From NCBI GenBank assembly GCA_942159475.1, contig OW804100.1, positions 3,680,627-3,744,626 on the forward strand: a DNA stretch of 64,000 bases, read 5' to 3'. The DNA is from Sthenelais limicola (Eukaryota > Annelida > Polychaeta > Phyllodocida > Sigalionidae). The translations under genes and the position numbers were made by a program. The notes beneath the pieces are model-generated. The model saw only the letters and a list, made by a program, of their open reading frames with translations, searched no databases and had not been told where the DNA came from. Position 1 is the first letter of the stretch. Each line of letters opens with the position of its first letter. This document shows, in pieces, positions 54,994 to 64,000 of this stretch.

Positions 54994-56907
54994 AATCTCG
55001 CTCAGCTCGAGACTTCCGGGCAAAACATCCAAGATGGAGGTCTCGGGTTGGGAATCGGCTGTTTTTCATCGAATGATTCATCTAATTCTTCAAGTTGTGT
55101 CGATGTGCTACCTTCTCCACCCATTCAAGTTGCTTATGGTGAGAGGATGTGTGATATTTACCCCGATTCCAGGCTTGGATCGGTGTGTGTGCCCGATTAC
55201 TCAGTTTTTTCCTACTTAGATGCCCCGAGTTTGCCTTATACTTATACTGTAGGCTGGTCTCTACGTGACAGAATCGCTGATGTCCACTATGTCGGTGGTC
55301 TTAGGAGTCAACTGAAATGCTTTGCTTGGCTTAACGAGCTCTCCCTAGAGCCTGATGTGTATTATCGCAACTTCATTGCTAACGGTGTGTTAAACGGATT
55401 CGACATCGTCGATCCAGGTGTGTCTGTACCAGGCTACCGCTGTGCTAATTATAAGTCAGTCCTTACCGATCCGGCCTTTTCCTTCATTGATCGGCTTATT
55501 TGTGAAGAACTGAAAGATGGGAAATTTTCTGTTACAGACTCTCCCCCATTGTGCGTGCACTCGTTAGGTGCTATTCCCAAGAAGGATGGGTCATTTCGCC
55601 CGATAACAGATTGTCGTCAACCATTGGGGAAATCAATTAACAACTACATGGATATGACAGCAAGGCCCTTCAATTTCAACACAATTGACTCGGTTTGCAG
55701 CATGCTACAGGACGGTGATTACATGGCCTCTGTTGACCTGAAAGCAGCCTACCGGTCAGTATGTATAAGTAGTGCCCATTGGAAGCTTCAGGGCATGGAG
55801 TGGAAGGGTGTGTATTATCATGACACTAGGCTATGTTTTGGCCTCAGCTGCGCCCCATTTATTTTCTCAGCCTTGAGTGACTTCGTGGTGAGAGCCATGC
55901 ATAGGCGAGGTTTCCTTAAGATAATAAATTACCTTGATGATTTCATCGTGTTAGGCTCTACGTTTGCTGAGTGCCAGACCGTCCAGATGGAACTCATTAC
56001 CCTTTTAGGTGATTTAGGCTTCCTCATCAGTTGGAAGAAATGCTCTTCCCCTGCCCAAGTCACGACCTTCTTAGGCATTGAGATCAACTCATCCTCTATG
56101 ACTCTTTCACTTCCTCAGGAGAAGCTAACCAGATTACACGACGAGCTAGCCTTCTTCAAAGGTCGTTCCAGGGCGACTAAGCGCCAACTTCAACGTCTCT
56201 GCGGCATCCTGTGCCACTGCGCCAAGGTCGTCAGAGGCGGGAGGACCTTCAGTCATCGCATCATAGCTCTCTTAAAAGGTCTCCCAGAGCGGAATGTGAG
56301 AATACATCTATCAGAGTCCTTCCTGCTGGATATGAATTGGTGGACAGAGTTCTCTGAATGGTTTAATGGAACTTCATGTGTCATAGGTCGTAATCCTTCT
56401 CCCGAACTGTCCTGGACCACTGACGCCTCGCTAGGAGGTTATGGTCTTGTGTCATCGAGTGATTGGGTAGCTGGCTATTATAATAACGACTCAGTCCCTA
56501 CTGATTTTTCTTTTTGTGACCCAGCACATGACCACTGGATCAACATTGATATTGATGCTGCACATGCCAAGAATATCAACGTTCTAGAGGCTATACCCTT
56601 TGTAGTGGCCGCAGATCGCTGTAAGGAACTATGGAGAAATCGCCACATTGTGATTTTCACCGACAACACGCAGGCCATGGGCCTCATTAACAAGGGCGTT
56701 AGCTCCAATGATTACTGTATGGTTCTCCTGCGATACCTTTTTTGGTTGAGTGCTATTTATAATTTTTATATTACGGCCAGGCACATTTCTGGTAGCCTCA
56801 ACCACTTAGCAGATCGTCTATCTAGAGTCTGTGAGTCCGGCTATGTGTATTCTGATGCTGTATGTCACTCCCTATGTTGCAGACCGACTGGCCTCGTTGG
56901 ATTATAG
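54994..56907 (+). CDS. reverse transcriptase-RNase H (element 2)
   Basis: The frame is continuous with gag after the TGA; no other start is needed (first in-frame start-like codon TTG at 55048). RT motifs: RPITDCRQPLGKSINNYMD, ASVDLKAAYRSVCIS, FGLSCAPFIFSALSDF, NYLDDFIVLG (YLDD) and TFLGIEINSSSMTL. RNase H: WTTDASLGGYGLV, NVLEAIPFVV, VIFTDNTQAMGLI and RHISGSLNHLADRLSR. The last 77 bp overlap the recombinase frame. No lesion apart from the TGA. Confidence 0.9.
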   Translation, partial: NLAQLETSGQNIQDGGLGLGIGCFSSNDSSNSSSCVDVLPSPPIQVAYGERMCDIYPDSRLGSVCVPDYSVFSYLDAPSLPYTYTVGWSLRDRIADVHYVGGLRSQLKCFAWLNELSLEPDVYYRNFIANGVLNGFDIVDPGVSVPGYRCANYKSVLTDPAFSFIDRLICEELKDGKFSVTDSPPLCVHSLGAIPKKDGSFRPITDCRQPLGKSINNYMDMTARPFNFNTIDSVCSMLQDGDYMASVDLKAAYRSVCISSAHWKLQGMEWKGVYYHDTRLCFGLSCAPFIFSALSDFVVRAMHRRGFLKIINYLDDFIVLGSTFAECQTVQMELITLLGDLGFLISWKKCSSPAQVTTFLGIEINSSSMTLSLPQEKLTRLHDELAFFKGRSRATKRQLQRLCGILCHCAKVVRGGRTFSHRIIALLKGLPERNVRIHLSESFLLDMNWWTEFSEWFNGTSCVIGRNPSPELSWTTDASLGGYGLVSSSDWVAGYYNNDSVPTDFSFCDPAHDHWINIDIDAAHAKNINVLEAIPFVVAADRCKELWRNRHIVIFTDNTQAMGLINKGVSSNDYCMVLLRYLFWLSAIYNFYITARHISGSLNHLADRLSRVCESGYVYSDAVCHSLCCRPTGLVGL

Positions 56908-57853
56908 GGTGCGAGAGATCACTTCGTCTGCCTGGGCTTCGTCCACTAAGTCGGCCAGATCTTCTCAATGGGCCTTATATTTCAAGTTCTGTGCAGAATA
57001 CGGCCTAGTTCCCTTACCAGCGTCGGAGAATACTGTCGCGAGGTTCCTAGTATTCAAGGGCCAGACCTCTGTCTTCTCGACTATCAACAACTACTTATCG
57101 GCGATAATCATTCTTCACAAATGTTATGGATATGATGCCCCATTTAGGGACTCCTTCCTTATCAAGATGGTACTGGAAGGCCTAAGGAAAACCCTGGGGA
57201 CCGCTGTCTCCCAGAAGTCTCCTATACTCCCTATTGACTTATTGAAAATGGCTAAATTTGTGTGTTACTCCAATCCAAGTAGCGCTGCCTCTTGGTGTGC
57301 CATTGTTCTGTCTTTTTCTACATTACTGAGGAAATCAAACCTGTTACCGGAGACTGCGGCTTCACTCGCCTCCGTCGAGTGCCATGTGGTCAGAAGGTCA
57401 GATGTGATCGTGAATGCTGATCATGTTGTCCTTCGCATTAGATCTTCCAAGACGCTAAAATATCACAACAAGTTCTTGGATGTTCCTATATACCCCCTAA
57501 CAGCGAACTTCAGGATTTGTGCACACACGCTATTGCTGACCCATATTCGTTCAAATCCTGCTGATCCTTCTTCCCCTTTATTTATGTGTGGTGATACTCC
57601 ATTGTGTTATACGACGGTTCTCAGCTTCCTAAAGAAACTTGCCTCCGAGATAGGCTGGAGTGCTGATTCTGTTGGAATGCACTCGCTTCGCCGCGGTGGG
57701 GCGCAGCACTTACACTCTCTGGGCATCCCGCTCTCGGATATACAATGTATGGGGGATTGGTCGAGCTTGGCTGTGCTGATGTATCTGGCCACCCCTCATG
57801 ACCGTAAACTGACAATTTCCAAGTCTTCCTCGACGTATCTTTCTGGATTATAG
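56831..57853 (+). CDS. tyrosine recombinase (element 2)
   Basis: 340 codons, first start-like codon a GTG inside RT; an ATG is four codons later. The N-terminal helical domain extends to about residue 130. Catalytic pieces: FSTLLRKSNLLP (Arg), MHSLRRGGAQHLHSLGIPL (H-x-x-R), MGDWSSLAVLMYL (W and the nucleophilic Tyr). The Arg, H-x-x-R, W, Y set is complete. The exact insertion without duplication is consistent with its activity. Confidence 0.9.
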   Translation: MSPAMCILMLYVTPYVADRLASLDYRVREITSSAWASSTKSARSSQWALYFKFCAEYGLVPLPASENTVARFLVFKGQTSVFSTINNYLSAIIILHKCYGYDAPFRDSFLIKMVLEGLRKTLGTAVSQKSPILPIDLLKMAKFVCYSNPSSAASWCAIVLSFSTLLRKSNLLPETAASLASVECHVVRRSDVIVNADHVVLRIRSSKTLKYHNKFLDVPIYPLTANFRICAHTLLLTHIRSNPADPSSPLFMCGDTPLCYTTVLSFLKKLASEIGWSADSVGMHSLRRGGAQHLHSLGIPLSDIQCMGDWSSLAVLMYLATPHDRKLTISKSSSTYLSGL

Positions 57854-57945
57854 TTGTGTTGTGTTGCCAGTTGGCTTATATATTAAAAAAAAAAAAAAAG
57901 GCTATTTCTACTTGATCTGAACTGAACTGAACATTGGGTGTTTTT
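57854..57945 (+). other. 3' untranslated part of element 2
   Basis: Contains a 15-A run at about 57885-57899. No gene. Confidence 0.7.
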
Positions 57946-58008
57946 GGTGGCTTTAGTCATCACTGACTCCGCATCTCTGCCTTTATTAATATGTTCTTGA
58001 GTTAGATA
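57946..58008 (+). repeat. split direct repeat B1 of element 2
   Basis: 63 bp beginning GGTGGCTTTAGTCATCACTG, repeated at 58163-58225, directly adjoining A2. Confidence 0.9.
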
Positions 58009-58145
58009 TGTTTACCGATATATGTGTATATGGGAATATATCTGCGACCGGAAGTGGTCACGGGTCAGCTGACCCCCAGGCACGCAGCAGTGGTTCGCGC
58101 CAGTTCTCTTCTTGCAGCCATGTTAGGAGCTCGAAAATTTTTCTT
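58009..58145 (+). repeat. split direct repeat A2 of element 2
   Basis: 137 bp, no difference to A1 noticed over the aligned segment, followed by a 17-bp spacer before B2. Confidence 0.92.
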
Positions 58146-58162
58146 TTCTTCGTTCAATAAAG

Positions 58163-58225
58163 GGTGGCTTTAGTCATCACTGACTCCGCATCTCTGCCTT
58201 TATTAATATGTTCTTGAGTTAGATA
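58163..58225 (+). repeat. split direct repeat B2 of element 2 (right end)
   Basis: 63-bp second copy of the B segment; the minisatellite resumes at 58226. Confidence 0.92.
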
Positions 58226-58826
58226 TAATAGAACTGGATGAATAATAGAACTGTGGGTGAATAATAGAACTGTGGGTGAATAATAGAACTGTGGATGAAT
58301 AATAGAACTGTGGATGAATAATAGAACTGTGGGTGAATAATAGAACTGTGGATGAATAATAGAACTGTGGATGAATAATAGAACTGTGGATGAATAATAG
58401 AACTGTGGATGAATAATAGAACTGGATGAATAATAGAACTGTGGATGAATAATAGAACTGTGGATGAATAATAGAACTGTGGATGAATAATAGAACTGTG
58501 GATGAATAATAGAACTGTGGGTGAATAATAGAACTGGATGAATAATAGAACTGTGGGTGAATAATAGAACTGTGGGTGAATAATAGAACTGTGGATGAAT
58601 AATAGAACTGTGGATGAATAATAGAACTGTGGGTGAATAATAGAACTGTGGGTGAATAATAGAACTGTGGGTGAATAATAGAACTGTGGGTGAATAATAG
58701 AACTGTGGGTGAATAATAGAACTGTGGATGAATAATAGAACTGTGGGTGAATAATAGAACTGTGGGTGAATAATAGAACTGTGGATGAATAATAGAACTG
58801 TGGATGAATAATAGAACTGTGGATCA
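58226..58826. repeat. 19-bp minisatellite, right part
   Basis: Same unit and variants as 51312-53742; continues that array beyond element 2. Minus-strand frames of 255 and 202 codons are repeat translations. Confidence 0.97.
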
Positions 58827-58866
58827 ATACTCATAATTATAGAACTACAAAATGTGAATGTTTCAG

Positions 58867-59012
58867 ATGGAGGCAGTGTTGCACAGCATCTGAACGAGGC
58901 ACATATCGACGTGTTGACCAACAGTGGGTGCAGCCGCTACTGGGGCAGCTCCATCACAGCAGGGCATGTGTGCATCTTTGACCAGGATGGAGAGACCATC
59001 TCAGCCTGCAAT
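58867..59012 (+). CDS. penultimate exon of an elastase/chymotrypsin-type serine protease
   Basis: The exon starts after TGTTTCAG in phase 1 and ends AAT|GTGAGT in phase 0. It encodes GGSVAQHLNEAHIDVLTNSG, CSRYWGSSITAGHVC and ISACN, matching the region of S1 proteases between the interdomain loop and the catalytic serine (compare QQAYLPVVDYATC...WGSTV in elastases). The residue six before the active Ser is Ser rather than Asp, so it is not trypsin-like. The protease would be secreted, probably digestive. The 5' exons (signal peptide, His57, Asp102) lie upstream and were not recognised in this window. Confidence 0.85.
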
Positions 59013-59156
59013 GTGAGTATAGAGAGGGATGTCTTAATGTTTACTATCATTGAATCAGCTTGATGTCATCTTTTTTTCCCTGCGACTTGTGACTCACCTC
59101 CCTGTAACACATCACATATTACCATATTCATGATTGTTATTTATTGCCCACCACAG

Positions 59157-59408
59157 GGTGACAGCGGCGGCCCTCTGCACTGTGAGCGCGATGGACAGTG
59201 GGTAGTTATATGCGTGGCCTCCTGGGTGGGTGCTGGGTGCGCCCCTACTGGCGCCTATACACGCGTCTCCCACTACAGGGCGTGGATCACGGCAGGGCGT
59301 CTAGAGATCCAACCATGCATACTCTGGGCTCGCAATAAACATTATCACAACACCATATTTGTTTTCGTTGTTTTTCAAGGGGTTTTGTTTAAGTTTAAGT
59401 TCAACTAA
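59157..59408 (+). CDS. last exon of the same serine protease, with catalytic serine
   Basis: After TTATTGCCCACCACAG the exon reads GDSGGPLHCERDGQWVVICV with the active-site Ser (codon 59163-59165), then SWVGAGCAPTGAYTRVSHYRAWI. The S1 pocket positions 189, 215 and 216 are Ser, Trp and Val; Val at 216 narrows the pocket as in elastases. S1 proteases normally stop a few residues later; here the frame runs on through RLEIQPCILWARNKHYHN, passes the AATAAA polyadenylation signal (59334-59339) and stops only at 59408. A lost stop or sequence error is suspected. Confidence 0.85.
   Translation, partial: GDSGGPLHCERDGQWVVICVASWVGAGCAPTGAYTRVSHYRAWITAGRLEIQPCILWARNKHYHNTIFVFVVFQGVLFKFKFN
59334..59339 (+). 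terminator. polyadenylation signal AATAAA
   Basis: Canonical signal about 50 bp after the usual protein end of the protease, within the open frame. Confidence 0.55.
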
Positions 59409-60840
59409 ACCATGGTGTGGGCGATAATGGATTTCTGTGACGTATTCTACATACCAGTCCAACAGAAGCACTGTGATTAACTGCAAACCATCCAACATTC
59501 AATCTTTAGGCTTGCATACAATCTAGAGAAAACAAAGAAGAGGCATACAATTATATACAGCAAGTATACATTCACACACATATATATATATATGGAGTAG
59601 CGAATAGGGGGTGGGGGGAGGGGGCGACATCACAGTACGGACATACATTTAATTCAATTAAACCAGCGGCTTGATTACTATGTAAGATTACGTAATAATT
59701 ACATAATAAAATTATGCTAAAATATAGAAAACAAAATGTTAAAGTTACTCAGAATGACTTGAAATTAATTGTTAGTTCGATTTTGAGGCTCATAAGATGG
59801 AAATATTCATAGACGTTTTTAAAATTCATCGGGGATATCCTTGAACCGGTAATAGGCAACCCTCTTTACCCAAGATATTCCTACATACATGTAAATGTTT
59901 TTTTTTATTTTGTCCCTATGTGTCATGGGAATCAACCTGCTTCTTGTCCAGCAGTCAATATAGCATCTCATGTTGTATCTACTGCCAACACTCATGTATT
60001 ATGTTGTATTCTAATTGGGCCCGAAAACCCCGAACAAAAAAATTGTATATTTTCCTCTTCTTCTGTACTCTACTATGTGTCATTTCATTTTTCTCTCATG
60101 ACGAACAATTAGATAACTTAGATTAAATTAAAGGCAATGATTAAGGTCACCTCAGTTCGTGATAAATAGTATATGTAGTAGTTACATGCTTAATCAGGAG
60201 ATGTTTAATCTATGTTAATATTGTTTTGTTGAGCGGATAATAATTTGTTTGAATGAAACGTATCACTACCTTGTGAAATTTCACGAAATAAAAACCTGTC
60301 CAAAAAAAAAGACTTAACTATGTATAACTATTTATATTTGACCGCATATTATATCATGACAGCATGAGGTAACTAAGTAGTATTGTAAAAGGCTACACCC
60401 TTAAATTTCCTTCATTTATTCTCATTCTTCAATCGATCATATGGTATTTGACAAAGGTTGCAATGTTTGGGTGCTTATATACGTTATTACACACATGGTC
60501 AGTCTGAAAGGTGCAGATCAGTTTATATGAACTGCACCCACGACTAAACAAGTTAGATTTAAGTTAAGTTAAGTTTAATCTAAGTTAAGTCTAATTACTT
60601 AATAAGTTTACATTTATTTATAACTGCTAGACATGAAAATAGGAAAAGTCCTAGTGCCAGCAGAATGACCCACCAAATACAAATAATCGTAATAATAATA
60701 TTAAAGTGTTCTGACGCTCTACTCCGCATCCCACCCACCCACCCACTCCCCTCCTCACACTGCCCGTGGCCAAGCATGTTTGAAATGCTGACCTTGAAAT
60801 GTACATCATGGCGAGCCATTGAATCCCCGGTTAGCACCCA
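59409..60840. other. non-coding stretch
   Basis: AT-rich; a TA microsatellite lies at 59580-59593. Several AAGTTAAGTTTAATCTAAGTT-like short repeats at about 60550-60600. No gene. Confidence 0.5.
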
Positions 60841-61003
60841 CCCTCCCTCCCTCCCTCCCTCCCTCCCTCCCTCCCTATCCCCCTCCCTCCCTCCCACCCT
60901 CCCTCCCTCCCTCCCTATCCCCCTCCCTCCCTCCCTATCCCCCTCCCTCCCTCCCTCCCTCCCTCCCTCCCTCCCTCCCTCCCTATCCCCCTCCCTCAAT
61001 TTG
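60841..61003. repeat. CCCT microsatellite with TATCCC interruptions
   Basis: Runs of CCCT interrupted by CCCTATCCC and CCCACCCT. The frames on both strands are repeat translations. Confidence 0.96.
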
Positions 61004-61073
61004 AAATACTGGACACATAGGTTATCGGCGGTATAAAACTAAAGCGGATTTCTGTTATTTGATCTCACATATA

Positions 61074-61301
61074 GGTCAGATTTTCAGAAAATGTACAATT
61101 GGCAGCTGTACACATTTAGTAAATTCTGCTAAATTAGGCTGCAATTTGGTCAATACAGTCCGAGTAAATTCGGCATTGCATTGATTCTAGCAATCTGTTT
61201 GGCTAGGTTGAACTGTATTTTGAACTTTATTTTTGTCTGAAATGTGGGTTATTTCAGAGAATTGGTGAAAGTGAATTGTACATTTTCTGAAAATCTCACC
61301 C
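61074..61301. mobile_element. MITE, second copy (inverse orientation to 7548)
   Basis: Ends GGTCAGATTTTCAGAAAATG and TTTCTGAAAATCTCACCC, and the interior matches the other copy in inverse orientation. Flanked by ATATA on both sides. About 228 bp. Confidence 0.75.
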
Positions 61302-62640
61302 ATATATCTGTGCTTAGGGAGGAATTATTTTCCTATATTTAAGTGCCCCGTGGATATAACGTGCAAGGTAATATAGCCTATGCCCAATTCTACCTCCCAA
61401 TCCGGGCTCCCAATGGTGGGTGGCGGGAAGGTATGCATGTAGAGGGCAATCTAGTTATGTAACTGACCTAACCGGGCATTTGATTGGCTGATCATAATGA
61501 CTGGTAGCCGACCCATCAACCTTCACTGTGTACGCGTCACACAGCTTGTATGTATACAACTAAATGCCCTGCAGATTTAGTGAGTGAGTTGTTGATTTAC
61601 GACCTTATCAACACATTTAAGATGGTTATATCAAGGGCGGGAGAGCTGAGAGGGATCATACCCAGGAAATAGAGATAGAGAAAAAGGGAGAGAGAGACAG
61701 AGCAAAAGAGACAGAAAGGCACTTTATGGTTTTCACCCAGGACCGTCCCTACAGAGTTAAACATGCTATTGAGGTGAGTCGACGTTTGAAATGTTAACTT
61801 TTAATCGGTGCCTCATACATATTATTATTATTACATGTATTATACATGGATTGTGCATGTACGGTGGCACGGGGATGACTACCACTTCTACTAGTGAGAA
61901 TGTACGAGAATGGTTGTTTGAACTACACAAATAGAGGGTGGCGTCGCTAGATATTTCCTTGCCGATACGGCGAGAAGGTGTGCAAAGAGGGTATAGCGGG
62001 ATGAGGGACCACAGGCCTTCCTCTGGGTGGTACGAGGAAGGAAGTTAGAAATGATCTTGTCAAATTGTCTATGGAGAACTGCATGGAATGAATATGTATA
62101 TAACTAAGCTTAGATTGAATAGTTATTGTATATTTGATATTGTTTATTTTTCTATTAATTAGCCTAAATATACAGGTCAGAAGTCTAAAAAATGGATCAC
62201 TTTTTTTTCGTTTTCAGCGTTTCTGAATTCAAGTGTTCATAGAGCAAAGACTGTTTGTGCAATTCCTCTTATTTTTATCCAACTAATTGGCCAATATCTT
62301 GGAAATGTCAGGCATTAATTGTATACTTCGGGCTCTGAGAATCTGATAATGTCCGTTTTCCAACATTTTAATACATTGTCATTGCTATGGCAACCATTTT
62401 AAGGTGAAAATGGACTTTTTAATGGAAAATGGACAAATAATGGCCCTATAATTGTTCTATTGAACAAACATTAGTAAACAGGACCTCACATGAAAGGTCT
62501 TTTGATGCAGAATTACTTGAAATATGTTTTCCAGGATTTTGCATACTTGAGTTACCATAGCAACCGCATTTATCATTAGATTCAAATGGTGAGAAGAGGG
62601 CCAGCAGAGGCTACCAGGGATAAGTATCATGAAGCTCAGA
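61302..62640. other. non-coding stretch
   Basis: Contains a GA-rich stretch at about 61660-61720 (GAGAGAGACAGAG). No gene recognised. Confidence 0.5.
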
Positions 62641-62652
62641 GTAAATACCAGA

Positions 62653-62895
62653 GGGCAGGAGAGAGCATGGAGAGGGGACGGCGAGGGGGCAAAGGGCAGG
62701 AGAGAGCATGGAGAGGGGACGGCGAGGGGGCAAAGGGCAGGAGAGAGCATGGAGAGGGGATGGCGAGGGGGCAAAGGGCAGGAGAGAGCATGGAGAGGGG
62801 ATGGCGAGGGGGCAAAGGGGGAGGGGAGGCAGCGAGGGGGCAAAGGGGGAGGGGAGGCAGCGAGGGGGCAAAGGGGGAGGGGAGGCAGCGAGGGA
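62653..62895. repeat. G-rich minisatellite (41-bp units, then ~29-bp units)
   Basis: Four 41-bp units starting at 62653, 62694, 62735 and 62776 (GGGCAGGAGAGAGCATGGAG...), followed by three shorter units built on GGGGAGGCAGCGAGGGGGCA. The long frames on both strands come from the repeat. Confidence 0.95.
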
Positions 62896-63369
62896 AAAAA
62901 CAGTCAATAAAGGCGATGAGGTCAAACCATCAGAGACTTTAGGTCTGTATCAATGATGTTTCCGTAGCAATTAATTTTGATAAAATAGTGACCAAAAGGT
63001 AAACTATCTGGCATATCTTAGTAGAAATCTAGTTTACTGCGTCCTGTAATTTTGGGAGTGGTTTACAAATAAGACAAGATGTTAAAGCAAAGTGGAGACT
63101 GTATAATGTACTTATTTATTCACAATGATACTCAAAACATGCAGGCAGATCATATTATACATCATCCAATTTTATTTTATTTAAATATATAAATATATCA
63201 CAACTTGACAAGACCATAGTACCTAATAATTAGTGTTTGATGATTTTGCAATGATTGAATGTAGAAATTAATGCCTTAATTCATAATAACTCATAACAAA
63301 ATATAACTATATATGACCAGCTCAGTGCATACTGATACTATCTAACTGTCTGTCCAGTCTATCGTATCC
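62896..63369. other. non-coding stretch
   Basis: AT-rich; nothing recognised. Confidence 0.5.
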
Positions 63370-63800
63370 ACTTTTTTACCTTCTTTCATTTTTCTTAATT
63401 CATATCACTCTATAACAATTCATAACAATTTTCTAACAATATATATATATGCACTATCTTTACATTGTTGAACAAGAATGTCATTTGCAGATATTTCTAC
63501 CTTATTTTTTTTCCAACCCATAACATGCTATAACAATCTTTAACAATCTGCACTGTCTTTCCACAGTTGCAGAACAATGTCAATCACAGTTTTTTTACCT
63601 TATTTTTTTCTTCAAAACAACAGTCTGTAACAGTCCATAACTATGTATAACAATCTTTAACAGCCTGTACTATCGTTCAACAGTCGCACAACAATGTAAT
63701 TCGTGGATTTTTCTACCTTCTTTTATTTATTTAATTCATAAGCTTCTATAATAGTTTATAACTGTCTTTAACAATCTACACATTCTGTCCACATTTAGAT
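63370..63800. repeat. degenerate ~100-120-bp tandem repeat
   Basis: A motif T(C/T)TACCTT(A/C)TTT begins units at about 63374, 63496, 63594 and 63712, each followed by CTATAACA, CTTTAACAATCT and a CACAAT/GAACAA block. Units are diverged and of unequal length. Confidence 0.6.
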
Positions 63801-64000
63801 GGTAATGTTATTCCTCCGCTTAATGAAATGTAATTACTTTATCGCTAATTTTTTTTTTTTTTTTTAACAAATTTTATTGACTGAATTCTCACACAGTGAT
63901 ATGTCTCATTCGTCATGAAAACAGATTAAACAATATTATCGACACAATATGAGTTACTTTCTTCAGTTTAGCTTTTAACCTTGATTAAATTATTATCATC
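63801..64000. other. non-coding stretch
   Basis: Has a 17-T run at about 63849-63865; nothing else seen. Confidence 0.5.

Larger units (their letters stand above)
53743..58225 (+). mobile_element. Ngaro-like tyrosine-recombinase retrotransposon (element 2)
   Basis: 4483 bp with A1 (53743-53879), ORFs (53899-57853), B1 (57946-58008), A2 (58009-58145) and B2 (58163-58225). It lies inside the 19-bp minisatellite; left flank GGATGAA and right flank TAATAGAACTGG join to one regular unit with no base gained or lost. That is what a tyrosine recombinase should leave. All three ORFs are open except for a single TGA between gag and RT. It is a different family from element 1 in sequence but of the same architecture. 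Confidence 0.92.

Noticed and set aside
53899..57853. Domesticated recombinase gene rather than a transposon
   Set aside because: Split direct repeats on both sides and exact insertion into a minisatellite show a mobile element.
58154..58921. 255- and 202-codon minus-strand ORFs with the same periodic sequence
   Set aside because: Same minisatellite on the right side of element 2.
60595..61036. Gly/Arg/Glu-rich and Pro/Ser/Leu-rich frames
   Set aside because: Translations of the CCCT microsatellite.
62457..62956. Several 80-128-codon frames on both strands
   Set aside because: Products of the G-rich 41-bp minisatellite, which lacks stops by chance.

Overview
The window looks like a transposon-rich, AT-rich intergenic and intronic stretch of an invertebrate metazoan genome, probably a marine deuterostome or lophotrochozoan; I cannot name the species. 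Reasons: spliceosomal introns with consensus GT/AG borders in a secreted S1 protease, dispersed MITEs and minisatellites, Ty3/Gypsy, Ngaro-type tyrosine-recombinase retroelements, a LINE and a Helitron-like element, and no bacterial-style operons.

Layout. 1-690: 5' LTR and start of a gag gene of an LTR retrotransposon running leftwards out of the window. 989-6565: a complete-looking Ngaro-like YR retrotransposon with the diagnostic split direct repeats (A1 - ORFs - B1 - A2 - B2). 6566-14490: gene-poor DNA with MITEs, fold-back elements, perfect palindromes, a possible signal-peptide exon and a 59-bp minisatellite. 14495-21535: a candidate promoter and first exons, then two well-bounded exons of a decayed OB-fold/RPA-like protein. 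24220-33309: a Ty3/Gypsy element with a deleted 5' LTR/gag region, a frameshifted pol and an unusual intact 936-codon third ORF carrying C2H2 fingers. 33541-41763 (minus): RPA-like debris followed by a Helitron-like element encoding a Cys-rich N-terminal region, Rep (HUH), PIF1-type helicase and, in the same reading frame, a C-terminal GIY-YIG nuclease; a MITE has landed inside the helicase. 42899-44776 (minus): 5'-truncated LINE. 45014-45220: relic of a second Helitron-like copy. 48939-49370: CCAAT-rich promoter and first-exon donor of a minus-strand gene. 51312-58826: a 19-bp minisatellite split exactly by a second Ngaro-like element (53743-58225). 58867-59408: the last two exons of an elastase-type serine protease. 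59409-64000: non-coding DNA with a second copy of the 7.5-kb MITE, a CCCT tract and a G-rich minisatellite.

The most interesting item is the Rep-helicase-GIY-YIG protein on the minus strand, with the spliced RPA-like sequence next to it. If the parts belong together they describe a rolling-circle transposon carrying its own GIY-YIG nuclease and single-strand-binding protein. Other strong observations are the scarless insertion of the second Ngaro-like element, single in-frame UGA codons at gag boundaries in both Ngaro-like elements, and the zinc-finger ORF in the Gypsy element. All autonomous elements except perhaps the two Ngaro-like ones carry visible inactivating lesions. Family calls rest on motifs read by eye; no database search was possible.
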